Source of the DNA: Thermococcus sp.
Lineage (GTDB): Archaea; Methanobacteriota_B; Thermococci; Thermococcales; Thermococcaceae
Assembly (NCBI GenBank): GCA_027074805.1
Contig: JALTCK010000111.1
Span: forward strand, 1 to 22,167
DNA length: 22,167 nucleotides
Reading direction: 5' to 3'
The notes beneath the pieces were generated by a model. It did not search any database. It saw nothing but the letters and a program-made list of their open reading frames with translations, and was not told the origin of the DNA. Shown here in pieces: positions 13,816-21,500 of this stretch (positions are counted from its first letter, which is position 1; each line of letters starts with the position of its first letter). The translations under genes and the position numbers were made by a program.

Positions 13816-14739
13816 TTATCGAGTTTCCCATTCAGAGAGTTTCCCCTGCACTGAAGAGCTTGAAAAAACCTCCTCAAGGAGTTCTCTAATCCTATCTCTC
13901 ACTTCCTCATCGTCTATGACGTAGGGCGGCCTCAGGACGGGTTTTATCGAGAAGCCCCTGACTGACATGGCGAGCTTTATCGCCGAGCCGAAGGATGAGG
14001 CAAGGTCGTAAACCTTCGAAAGCTTCGCCAGCCTTCTCGCCCCCTCGAAGGCGTCCTCAAAGCGCTTCTCCTGGAAGGCCTTCCACACGCTTAGGTGAAG
14101 CTCAGGAGCGAAGTTGGCGCAGGCCATTATCCCGCCGTCGCCACCTAGGACCACCGTGTTGAGGAAGTGCTGGTCAAGACCCGTAAAAACCTTAAAGTCC
14201 TTCCTCTCGCCCTTGACTTCGAGGATGACATCTCTAACGTGGTTTATACTGTCTATCGTCTCCTTCACGCCGGTGATGTTGGAGTACTCAAGGGCGAGGC
14301 GTCTGATCAGGGGGACGCTTAGGGGGTTGGCGCATGAGGGGATGTTGTATAGTATGATTGGAATATCCGCTTTCTCGGCCACCATTGAGTAGTGCTTGAA
14401 GAGCGCCTCTTCGCCCAGTGGGCAGTAGTAGGGCGGCGCTATGACCGCGTAGTCCGCGCCTATGTCTTGAGCGTGCCGGGTAAGCTCAATCACCTCAAAG
14501 GTATTTGGGGATGCCGTCCCCACAAGGTAGAAGGCTGAAGTGACCAGTTCACGCCCCTTCTCCGCGAGAAACTTTCTCTCCTCCGGACTAAGGCTCGTAA
14601 ACTCTCCGGTTGTCGCGTTGATGAATATACCGTGGACGCCGGCCTTCTGGAGGTACTCAACGTGCTCCTCAAGCGCCGAGACGTCTATGGAGTAGTCCTC
14701 GTTGAACGGAGTAACGAGGGGGACTATAACACCGCGCAT
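13816..14739 (-). CDS. DapA/NAL-superfamily class I aldolase, substrate unknown
   Basis: The 307-residue TIM-barrel enzyme belongs to the dihydrodipicolinate synthase / N-acetylneuraminate lyase superfamily. The Schiff-base lysine is K159 (TGVKET), the tyrosine Y131 (ILYNIP), and the pyruvate-binding loop is NATTGE (41-46). In true dihydrodipicolinate synthase an arginine follows YNVPS; here that site is C136, so lysine biosynthesis is unlikely, in line with Thermococcales using a different lysine route. A 2-keto-3-deoxy sugar acid aldolase or a related pyruvate aldolase is more likely. GGTGATTCC precedes the ATG. An elaborate palindrome array lies 72-109 bp upstream. The gene converges with the ATPase gene. 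Confidence 0.82.
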   Translation of the reverse strand: MRGVIVPLVTPFNEDYSIDVSALEEHVEYLQKAGVHGIFINATTGEFTSLSPEERKFLAEKGRELVTSAFYLVGTASPNTFEVIELTRHAQDIGADYAVIAPPYYCPLGEEALFKHYSMVAEKADIPIILYNIPSCANPLSVPLIRRLALEYSNITGVKETIDSINHVRDVILEVKGERKDFKVFTGLDQHFLNTVVLGGDGGIMACANFAPELHLSVWKAFQEKRFEDAFEGARRLAKLSKVYDLASSFGSAIKLAMSVRGFSIKPVLRPPYVIDDEEVRDRIRELLEEVFSSSSVQGKLSEWETR

Positions 14740-14810
14740 GGAATCACCGGATGGTTTAGGGGGAGGAGGTATTTTAGGGTTGGGGTGTAAGAGGTGCAGA
14801 TTCGGATTTA

Positions 14811-14848
14811 AGTATCGCCCCCGATACTAGGTATCGGTACCGATACCT
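14811..14848. promoter_or_regulatory. Array of four inverted TATCG half-sites upstream of the aldolase gene
   Basis: Two palindromes stand side by side. AGTATCG-CCCC-CGATACT (14811-14828) has 7-bp arms. AGGTATCGGTACCGATACCT (14829-14848) is a perfect 20-bp palindrome. Half-sites GTATCG or its complement begin at 14812, 14822, 14831 and 14841, about one helical turn apart, so all four face the same side of the DNA. A TATA-like CTTAAAT on the minus strand (14805-14812) abuts the array. It is therefore a strong candidate operator for the aldolase gene; an argS terminator is the alternative, but no T tract follows. Confidence 0.6.
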
Positions 14849-14872
14849 GAAGGAAGAAATGGAAAAAAGGGA

Positions 14873-16795
14873 TCACATCCTCTCCGGTGCTTCGATGCCG
14901 AGCAGTTCCAGGGCGTTCCTTAGAACCTGTTTGACCGCTGAGACAAGCAACAGGCGCTCCTCTACGATGCCCTCCTCGGCCTTCAGCACGGGGTGGTCCA
15001 TGTAGAACTTGTTGAAGAGTGAAGCGAGTTCGTTGGCGTACCAGGGAATGAGGTGCGGCTTGACATCTTTCCCAGCCTGCTCTATGACCTCCGGGAACTT
15101 TGCGAGGAGCTTCACCAGCTCCTTCTCGCGGTTGGTGAGCCTTGAAAAGTCGGCTTTCTCAAGGAGTTCTCTCCAGTCGGTTTCAATTCCGCTCTCAGCC
15201 GCCTTCCTCAGGATCGAGGCGCAGCGAGCGTGGGCATACTGGATGTAGGGCGCACTTTCGCCCTCGAAGTTCAGAACGTCGTCCCAGCGGAAGGTTATTA
15301 TCTTATCGGCACTGTACTTAACGAGGTTGAAGCGGACAGCCCCAACGCCAACCGCTTCCGCTATCTCGTCTTTTTCGGCTTCACTCAGGCGCGGGTTCTT
15401 CTCCTCGACGAGCTCCCTTGCCCTCTGAACGGCCTCGTTGAGAACCTCGTCCACTGTAAAGCCGACCCAGGTCCCCCTCCTGCCCGAGAACTTGCCCTCC
15501 TCACGAACCACGTGCTCGTAAGCGAGGTGGTGGAAGTTATTTGCGCTCTCTTCGAAGCCGAGGAGCTGGAGGGCGTACTTTATCGCCATCTGGGGGTGCC
15601 TCTGCTCCGCACCGATAACGTTGATGACCACGTCGGCCCTTCCGAACCTTCCGGGCATCTCCTTCCCGTCAGGAGCGGTGGTCCAGGTCTCGTGGCTTCC
15701 CCGTTTGTCCCAGGGCTTGTAGAGCATGTCGGCCTTAACCTTGCCGAACTTCCAGAGGTGATAGGCTATGTCCTTGCCCGTGTAGGTCGCCGTCCCGTCG
15801 CTCCTTTTGAGGACCAAAAACGGGTTCTTCATGTCCGGGAAGAGCTTCCTCAAATCCATAACGAATGCGCCCTTGTACTTCCCCTCTTCTGCCCAGAAGA
15901 AGTTCTCGTTGGCCTCTATGAGTTCATAGGCCTCGTCAAAGATACCGCTCCTGATTATGTCGCTCTCCCAGCTGAGGAGGTCGTATGTGATACCCATCCT
16001 GTATGTTGTCAGCATCTGGGCTTTGACGACATGCTCGGCCAGCTTCCTCCCGATTTCGGCTATTTCGTTGTCACCCTCTTCGAGCCTCTTCATGAGCTCG
16101 CGAACTTCCTTATCAACATTCGAGTTCTGCTCTATGCGTTTGTTCACCTCGACGTAGAGCAGGCCCATCACGTGGTCTATGAAGTCCTCCTTGAGGCCCT
16201 TCTCCCTCAATTCGGCCTCAATCCTCTCGAACTCCTCCTTAAGGTGGAGGTAGCCCCAGAGAACCTGGGCGAACTGAACACCGAGGTCGTCTATGTAGTT
16301 CTGAACCTCGACTTTGTAGCCCAGCTTTCCCATAATCCTCGCCATCGTGTCGCCAAGAACCGCGTTCCTCGCGTGCCCCATGTGGAGGGGCTTTGTGGGG
16401 TTAACGGAAGTATGTTCGACTATGACCTTTTTCCCGTTCCCAACGTTACTCTCTCCGTAGGCTTCGCCTTTCCCGAGGATCTCCTCCACGAGGGCCCGTC
16501 CGAAGCGAGAATAGTCAATGTAGAAGTTGATGTAGCCGTTTACGGCCTTTGCCTCGGTTATCCCCTCGGGAAGCTCGAGCCTTTCCACGATTTCCTCGGC
16601 GATCAGCTTTGGGGCCCTCCGGAATACCCTTGCCAGCTGGAACGCAACGGCCGTTCCGAAGTCGCCGAGCTCGAGGTTGGGTGTGTCGTCGAAGCTTATC
16701 TCACCTTCCCACCTGGCATCAGCTTCCTCGAGCATCTCGCCTATGGCCTTCTTGAGCGTGAGCTTTGCCTTTTCTTGAAGATCCAAATACGCCAT
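14873..16795 (-). CDS. argS: Arginyl-tRNA synthetase
   Basis: The 640-residue enzyme is a class I arginyl-tRNA synthetase. The N-terminal additional domain (about 1-115) recognises the D loop. The HIGH signature is HMGH (138-141) in NPTKPLHMGHARNAV. The KMSK element is degenerate, reading GKFSGRRG, as in several archaeal and other ArgRS proteins. The helical anticodon-binding domain occupies the last 140 residues or so, starting near ESAPYIQYAHARC. AGGTGATGTGA precedes the ATG. The promoter is shared back to back with the lipoate-ligase C-domain gene at 16827-16836. A long open frame on the opposite strand is a by-product of codon bias. Confidence 0.96.
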   Translation of the reverse strand: MAYLDLQEKAKLTLKKAIGEMLEEADARWEGEISFDDTPNLELGDFGTAVAFQLARVFRRAPKLIAEEIVERLELPEGITEAKAVNGYINFYIDYSRFGRALVEEILGKGEAYGESNVGNGKKVIVEHTSVNPTKPLHMGHARNAVLGDTMARIMGKLGYKVEVQNYIDDLGVQFAQVLWGYLHLKEEFERIEAELREKGLKEDFIDHVMGLLYVEVNKRIEQNSNVDKEVRELMKRLEEGDNEIAEIGRKLAEHVVKAQMLTTYRMGITYDLLSWESDIIRSGIFDEAYELIEANENFFWAEEGKYKGAFVMDLRKLFPDMKNPFLVLKRSDGTATYTGKDIAYHLWKFGKVKADMLYKPWDKRGSHETWTTAPDGKEMPGRFGRADVVINVIGAEQRHPQMAIKYALQLLGFEESANNFHHLAYEHVVREEGKFSGRRGTWVGFTVDEVLNEAVQRARELVEEKNPRLSEAEKDEIAEAVGVGAVRFNLVKYSADKIITFRWDDVLNFEGESAPYIQYAHARCASILRKAAESGIETDWRELLEKADFSRLTNREKELVKLLAKFPEVIEQAGKDVKPHLIPWYANELASLFNKFYMDHPVLKAEEGIVEERLLLVSAVKQVLRNALELLGIEAPERM

Positions 16796-16826
16796 TCACA
16801 TCACCTGAGCCACTAACGGGCCTAAT

Positions 16827-16836
16827 CTTTAAAAAC
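16827..16836. promoter_or_regulatory. Two-way TATA element between argS and the lipoate-ligase C-domain gene
   Basis: CTTTAAAAAC on the plus strand and GTTTTTAAAG on the minus strand both resemble TATA boxes. It lies 31-40 bp before the plus-strand start at 16867 and 32-41 bp before the argS start at 16795, the normal spacing in each direction, and no other candidate is seen in the 71-bp gap. Confidence 0.55.
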
Positions 16837-16866
16837 TTCCCCTGCAATTTTACAACGGGGATGGGT

Positions 16867-17145
16867 ATGAAGCACCACGTTGGTGAACACAAGGCAAAGA
16901 AGGGCCTCATCCGGATTGAATTTGATGAAAACGAGGGGAAGGCCGAGCACGTGAAGATAACCGGGGACTTCTTTATGCATCCTGAAGATGCCCTCCATGA
17001 GCTCGAGGAGAGGTTGGAGGGGCACAAAATAGAGGAGCTCGGGCACCTGATAGACGAGTTTTTTGCCATGAGACTCGATGTTGAAACACCCTATGTTAAC
17101 GTTGAGGACTTCAAGATAGCGCTGAAAAAGGCCCTGGAGGGGTAA
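16867..17145 (+). CDS. Stand-alone lipoate-protein ligase C-terminal domain
   Basis: This 92-residue protein matches the C-terminal (accessory) domain of lipoate-protein ligase A. It opens MKHHVGEHKAKKGLIRIEFD, followed by AEHVKITGDFFMHPEDALHELEERLEG, the family core. In several archaea the ligase is split into separate N and C chains, and both are needed to activate lipoate; Thermococcus is a described case. The N-domain gene is not in this window. The start could also be the ATG two codons earlier (16861); 16867 is chosen from homologue-like N-termini and GGGGAT upstream. The leader is very short, given the TATA element at 16827-16836. It is followed after 4 nt by the SpoIIM-like gene. Confidence 0.82.
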   Translation: MKHHVGEHKAKKGLIRIEFDENEGKAEHVKITGDFFMHPEDALHELEERLEGHKIEELGHLIDEFFAMRLDVETPYVNVEDFKIALKKALEG

Positions 17146-17149
17146 CCTC

Positions 17150-17725
17150 TTGGAGGAGTGGGATTATAGCGAGGGTTTTTGGAGGTTCGTCATTGGCCTC
17201 CTCTTGATTTTCCTCGCGGCCTCTTTCTTCGGCTATGCCTATTCGCTCCACAACCCCGAGAACACGCTTAGAATAGTCAGAAAGCTCGCGGAGCACATAG
17301 GTTCCCCTCCATCCTCGGATCTCCGCACCTTTCTTAGAATCTTCACCAACAATGTGAGTGTGGCAATACTTTCTGTGATCTCAGGGTTGGTTTTCGGCAT
17401 TGGCCCCTGGCTGATAATGGCTTTCAACGGCTTTGTCGCTGGAATAGTTGTCGGGTTTGTGACGGAAACTGGGAGGTACTCCTTCACACAGACTATGCTG
17501 GGTCTTGTCCCCCATGGGATAATTGAGATCCCGGCCCTCTCGATAGCAGGGGCTGCCGGGATAATCTGGTATCGGGAAATCGTGTATGGGGAAGGCAAGG
17601 GAGCAGAACGCTTCAAAAGGGGAATGAAAAAAGCGCTCACGTTGTTAGCTCTTTCAGTTCTGCTTCTCCTTATCGCGGCCCTCATTGAGACTTATGTAAC
17701 TCCCAAGGTCTCCGGCATCGGCTGA
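17150..17725 (+). CDS. SpoIIM-like (DUF95) membrane protein
   Basis: The 191-residue protein belongs to the stage II sporulation protein M family, which is widespread in non-sporulating archaea. Membrane segments are about 12-31, 69-104 (two passes), 121-141 and 163-183. The signature PHGIIEIPALSIAGAAG (121-137) is present. SpoIIM in Bacillus helps the SpoIID/SpoIIP machine that remodels peptidoglycan; archaea lack that wall, so the function here is unknown. The start is TTG, with GGAGGGG 8 nt upstream inside the end of the preceding gene, so the two are coupled. The last 72 bp overlap the convergent DUF354 gene. Confidence 0.85.
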   Translation: MEEWDYSEGFWRFVIGLLLIFLAASFFGYAYSLHNPENTLRIVRKLAEHIGSPPSSDLRTFLRIFTNNVSVAILSVISGLVFGIGPWLIMAFNGFVAGIVVGFVTETGRYSFTQTMLGLVPHGIIEIPALSIAGAAGIIWYREIVYGEGKGAERFKRGMKKALTLLALSVLLLLIAALIETYVTPKVSGIG

Positions 17726-18787
17726 GGTCTCGAGGGAAATCGCCTGGAACGTCCCAGACTCTTCGTAACTTTCTATCTCCCTTAAAATCACATCGAGTGG
17801 GTTCTCGAATCCGCTCACGACGTTTCTGATGTATGCTCTATAGCTGCCGTTGAGTTCCATCATCTGCTCGGCGGCTTTTGCAACTTTCATTGGATCCGTT
17901 GAATGGTACTTGAGCCCCATCTCCACCAGCCATTTTGTAACCGCAAGGAGCCTGCCGGGATAAGTAGAGATTGTCGGCGTCCCAAGGGCTATTGACTCGC
18001 GATTCATTGTGCCTCCGGCACCTATCATCAGTTTGGCATAGTATAGAAGGCTGAGGCTGTCGATGGGCTTTTCAGGCATTATAACGTTCTCAAACCGTTC
18101 GAACCTCTCTCTCTGCTCGGGTGTTCTGGGGAACAGGACTATCGGCACATCTGGAAGGAGTGGAATGACGTCCTCAAGGACGCTCCTTTCGGGCCCGTTG
18201 AAGTAGTTGGCCTTCACCGGCTCGGTTCTCATGACGATGTATCCCCCTCTTCTGAGTCCCAACTCCTTGGGAACCCTTCTGTCCGGCCTGAACCCGTAGA
18301 GGTGGGCGAGCTCTGAGAAACCGTTTATTGGCCTCATGCCATTTGCATCGGCGCCTTGTCTGAGAAGCTCGTAGGCATCTATCGCTTTGGGGTAAATGAG
18401 GAGCTGGGTATAGGGCAGAATCAGTTTGTTTTGGGCAGTTGCTGTTTCGTTATCCACAAATCCGATAGTTGGTATCTGGAGGCCGAAGGCAACCCGTGGG
18501 GCCTCGGCAGAGTGCTTGTAGATTGCTAGGTCCGGTTTCTCTTCTATAATGAGTTTGCTTAGCTTGTACATCCTCTCGCTGCTTGCTATGAGTTTTCCTT
18601 CCAGCGTGGCCCCACCGTGGCGGCCAACGACGTAGTAGTCAATGCCCTCCATGTTCAGGATACCGGTTAGCCCATCAAACTTACGGGTTGTGACGAGAAC
18701 CTCGTGGCCTGTTTTCTCCAACTCCCTGATTACACCCTTGAAGAAGTGAACGTGAGGTGCATTGGTGATATCGATCCATACCTTCAT
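17654..18787 (-). CDS. DUF354 protein, GT-B glycosyltransferase-like
   Basis: The 377-residue protein is of the DUF354 family, which has a predicted GT-B fold related to UDP-GlcNAc 2-epimerase and MurG-type transferases. It begins MKVWIDITNAPHVHFFKG, a typical first Rossmann strand and loop. Further landmarks are RTEPVKANYFNG near 187-198, the C-domain loop IGAGGTMNRESIALGTPTIS (255-274), and GGTMNRE in particular, which would contact the nucleotide sugar. AGGTGATAAA precedes the ATG. A 20-bp palindrome sits over its promoter. It is divergent from wecC-wecB, suggesting a shared role in making or attaching a surface sugar. The C-terminal residues after about 352 overlap the SpoIIM-like gene and look unconserved. 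Confidence 0.83.
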   Translation of the reverse strand: MKVWIDITNAPHVHFFKGVIRELEKTGHEVLVTTRKFDGLTGILNMEGIDYYVVGRHGGATLEGKLIASSERMYKLSKLIIEEKPDLAIYKHSAEAPRVAFGLQIPTIGFVDNETATAQNKLILPYTQLLIYPKAIDAYELLRQGADANGMRPINGFSELAHLYGFRPDRRVPKELGLRRGGYIVMRTEPVKANYFNGPERSVLEDVIPLLPDVPIVLFPRTPEQRERFERFENVIMPEKPIDSLSLLYYAKLMIGAGGTMNRESIALGTPTISTYPGRLLAVTKWLVEMGLKYHSTDPMKVAKAAEQMMELNGSYRAYIRNVVSGFENPLDVILREIESYEESGTFQAISLETSADAGDLGSYISLNEGRDKEKQN

Positions 18788-18802
18788 TTTATCACCTGGT
18801 TA

Positions 18803-18822
18803 ATTGAACAGAACTGTTCAAT
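18803..18822. promoter_or_regulatory. Operator-like palindrome at the DUF354 gene promoter
   Basis: ATTGAACAG-AA-CTGTTCAAT has perfect 9-bp arms. It overlaps the minus-strand TATA box CTTATATTG (18819-18827) by 4 bp and extends to just before the predicted transcription start near 18798. A protein bound here would block TBP or RNA polymerase, so repression is the simplest reading. It does not match the TATCAC-N5-GTGATA glycolytic motif of Thermococcales. Confidence 0.6.
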
Positions 18823-18827
18823 ATAAG

Positions 18828-19068
18828 GGTTTCCCAAAAACGGTTGTGAGAGCGTTCTGTATCGTCAATTGCATACCTCCATTTTTTTAACAATGCTTTA
18901 AAACGCTTTCTCTCGATGAAATTGGCCAAGACTCTGGAAGCATCACTAGTGAGAACTACATGTGAGCTTTAAAGTGGTGTTTTTCCGAAGAGGTGATAGA
19001 AAAGCTTTGGAAATCGTTTCTTGGAAAAGGCTTTTATTCCGTCCTATTCAGCTATTCTCGGTGGGAGC
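18828..19068. other. Intergenic region between DUF354 gene and wecC
   Basis: The stretch holds the wecC TATA element CTTTTATT (19031-19038), a GAGGTGA ribosome-binding-like site at 18990-18996 that is not followed by an ATG, and a 21-codon TTG-started frame (19007-19072) overlapping the wecC start by ATGA. A TATA-like CTTTAAAA (18896-18902) precedes an 18-codon frame at 18916. No larger gene or structured RNA was recognised. Confidence 0.4.
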
Positions 19069-20343
19069 ATGAATAATGCACTTGGAGAGATAGCAGTCAT
19101 AGGTTTGGGATACATCGGCCTCCCAACGGCCATAATGTTCGCGAACTCTGGTTACAGGGTCATTGGCTATGAAATCAGGGAGGACGTGGTTGAGAAGATA
19201 AACTCTGGAAAAGCCCACATTGTGGAACCGGAAATCGATGAGCTCCTTTCAAAGGCAGTGAAAAGTGGAAACCTAAGGGCAACTTCGAATCCGGAGGAGA
19301 TAGTTGGAAAGGATGTCTACATAATCTGCGTCCAAACACCTTTGAGGAAGGACAATGCCCCAGACATGACTTACCTCGAAAGTGCCGTAAGAACCGTCGC
19401 CCGGGTGATGAAAAGGGACTCTCTCGTGGTTATAGAGAGCACGGTTCCTCCTATGACAACGATCAAGATGGCGAGGCTCATAGAGGAGCTCACTGGATTC
19501 AAAGCTGGGACGGATTTCCACATGGTTCATGCCCCCGAGAGAGTGATGCCGGGAAGGATTTTTAAGGAACTCGTCTACAACTCGCGTATCTTTGGAGGTA
19601 TAACTCCAGAAAGCGCCGAGAGGGCTGAAAAACTCTACAGGGCTTTTGTCAAGGGCCAGACGTTCAAGACGAGCTCAACCGTTAGTGAAGTCGTGAAGCT
19701 GATGGAAAACACTTTTAGGGACGTTAATATTGCCCTTGCCAACGAGTTTGCCTTTCTGGCCCATCAGTACGGGATAAATGTCTTTGAGGCCATTGAGTTG
19801 GCCAACACGCACCCGAGGGTTAGGATACACGTCCCGAGCATAGGGGTTGGCGGGCACTGCCTTCCAAAGGATCCCCACCTCCTTGTCTGGCCTGCAAAGG
19901 AAGATTTCGGGCTAATAAAGCTTGCTAGAGATATAAATGACTCTATGCCTCTTTTTACAAAGGATTTACTCTTTTCGGCCTTGAACGAGCTCAATGTCCA
20001 GCCAGAAGATGCCGTTATAGCGGTTCTTGGCTTGACGTACAAGGGAGACAGTGACGACACGAGAAATTCGCCGGCACTGAAGTTCATAGAGGCAATAGGA
20101 GAGGACGTCAAGGAGGTCAGAACATATGACCCATACGTCGCTGGAACTTCTAAGAGTCCGGAGGAGGCGGTTGAAGGTGCGGATGCTGTGATTATAGCCA
20201 CGGATCATTCTACCTTTCGTTCTCTCGATTGGGAACGGCTAGGAAGCCTTATGCGGACGAGGATACTGGTGGATGGGAAGCATGTCATTAGAACTCCCCC
20301 GAGAGGCTTTCTCTTTAAGGGCGTAGGGAGGGGGGAGTATTGA
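19069..20343 (+). CDS. wecC: UDP-N-acetyl-D-mannosamine dehydrogenase family (nucleotide-sugar dehydrogenase)
   Basis: The 424-residue protein is a UDP-sugar 6-dehydrogenase. The NAD motif GLGYIG is at 12-17. The catalytic cysteine is C264 in VGGHCLPKDP, and K210/N214 lie in EVVKLMENTFRDVNIALANE. It oxidises the sugar C6 to a carboxylate with two NAD. Placement directly before a UDP-GlcNAc 2-epimerase gene, with stop and start overlapping, points to UDP-ManNAc as substrate, giving UDP-ManNAcA for glycans. The ATG at 19069 is chosen because GGTGGG is 4 nt upstream and the TATA element at 19031-19038 would lie inside any longer version. UDP-glucose dehydrogenase is the alternative, less likely from context. 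Confidence 0.9.
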   Translation: MNNALGEIAVIGLGYIGLPTAIMFANSGYRVIGYEIREDVVEKINSGKAHIVEPEIDELLSKAVKSGNLRATSNPEEIVGKDVYIICVQTPLRKDNAPDMTYLESAVRTVARVMKRDSLVVIESTVPPMTTIKMARLIEELTGFKAGTDFHMVHAPERVMPGRIFKELVYNSRIFGGITPESAERAEKLYRAFVKGQTFKTSSTVSEVVKLMENTFRDVNIALANEFAFLAHQYGINVFEAIELANTHPRVRIHVPSIGVGGHCLPKDPHLLVWPAKEDFGLIKLARDINDSMPLFTKDLLFSALNELNVQPEDAVIAVLGLTYKGDSDDTRNSPALKFIEAIGEDVKEVRTYDPYVAGTSKSPEEAVEGADAVIIATDHSTFRSLDWERLGSLMRTRILVDGKHVIRTPPRGFLFKGVGRGEY

Positions 20344-21473
20344 AACCTGCCATCGTCTTCGGGACGAGGCCGGAGATAATAAAGCTGGCCCCTGTGATAC
20401 GGGCGTTCGAGAATCGGGGGATTACTCCCCTGCTGGTACACACGGGGCAGCATTATGACTATGAGATGAGCCGAGTTTTTCTCGAGGACCTCGAACTTGA
20501 TGGTATAGACTATCATCTTGAAGTGGGCTCTGGAACTCAGGCCGAGCAGACTGGAACCGCGATGATCAAAATCGAGGGAGTTCTCATTGGGGAGAGACCC
20601 GATGTGGTCCTTGTTCAGGGCGACACCAACACGGTTTTAGCTGGAGCATTGGCCAGTGTCAAGCTGAAGATTCCTGTGGCCCACATCGAGGCGGGCCTCA
20701 GGAGCTTTGATAGGACGATGCCAGAGGAGATAAACAGGATTTTAACTGACCATGTGAGTGAAGTCCTATTTGCTCCCACGGCAGAGGCCAAGAAAAATCT
20801 CAAGAGGGAGGGCATCACCGATGGAGTTTATGTCGTAGGTAATACGATAGTTGATGCTGTTCTACAGAACTCGGAGGTAGCTGAGAGGAAGAGTAACATC
20901 CTTGAGAGATTAGACCTCGATCCCAAGGGATATCTCCTCATAACGGCCCACCGTGCAGAGAACACGGACAGAAAGGAGAACCTCGAGAGGCTTGTGGAAA
21001 TCCTTGAGAGTCTTCCCATGAAGACCGTCTATCCGATGCACCCTCGCACGAGAAGAAGGCTTGAGGAGTTTGGCCTATGGGAGCGGGTTATGAGGATAGA
21101 GGGAGTTCTCGTCACAAGGCCTCTTGGCTACCTTGACTTCCTCAAGCTCGAGAAGAATGCATTTGCAATACTCACGGACTCGGGTGGGATTCAGGAAGAG
21201 GCGATAATACTCAACGTGCCCTGTCTTACCCTTCGCTACAACACGGAGAGGCCTGAGACAGTTAAAGTCGGGGGAAACGTTCTTGTTGGCCTTGAGAAGG
21301 AGAGAGTTCTGAAGTATCTCAGCAAACTGCTAAACGAGCCTGAGTTCTATGAAAAGATGGCAAATGCACCGAACCCATTCGGTGATGGAAAATCCGGTGA
21401 GAGAATTGTCCATATCCTATTGGAACTGTATAAAATGAAAGAGCTGAAGGTTAGGAGTTCAAGGTTCATATGA
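20340..21473 (+). CDS. wecB: UDP-N-acetylglucosamine 2-epimerase, non-hydrolysing
   Basis: The 377-residue enzyme interconverts UDP-GlcNAc and UDP-ManNAc. It has the family landmarks FGTRPEIIKLAPV (R10), HTGQHYD, D95 in GDTNTVLAG, E117 in HIEAGLRSFD, E130 in MPEEINR, H204 in TAHRAEN, and SGGIQEEA near 285. D95, E117 and H204 correspond to catalytic residues known for Escherichia coli WecB. The start is a TTG that overlaps the wecC stop (TTGA), with a GGAGGGGGG site upstream, so translation is coupled. The product feeds WecC. The gene converges with the secreted-protein gene, leaving a 27-nt gap. Confidence 0.93.
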   Translation: MKPAIVFGTRPEIIKLAPVIRAFENRGITPLLVHTGQHYDYEMSRVFLEDLELDGIDYHLEVGSGTQAEQTGTAMIKIEGVLIGERPDVVLVQGDTNTVLAGALASVKLKIPVAHIEAGLRSFDRTMPEEINRILTDHVSEVLFAPTAEAKKNLKREGITDGVYVVGNTIVDAVLQNSEVAERKSNILERLDLDPKGYLLITAHRAENTDRKENLERLVEILESLPMKTVYPMHPRTRRRLEEFGLWERVMRIEGVLVTRPLGYLDFLKLEKNAFAILTDSGGIQEEAIILNVPCLTLRYNTERPETVKVGGNVLVGLEKERVLKYLSKLLNEPEFYEKMANAPNPFGDGKSGERIVHILLELYKMKELKVRSSRFI

Positions 21474-21500
21474 TGAGTCAGTCTCTTCAATAATTTTCTG

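Noticed and set aside
15230..16816. A 528-codon open frame on the plus strand.
   Set aside because: It is antisense to argS, which has clear class I synthetase motifs; the antisense product has low-complexity Leu/Val/Pro/Glu composition and no domain.
18840..18985. A possible structured RNA or sRNA upstream of wecC.
   Set aside because: Only weak box-like strings and short repeats were found, with no consistent stem.
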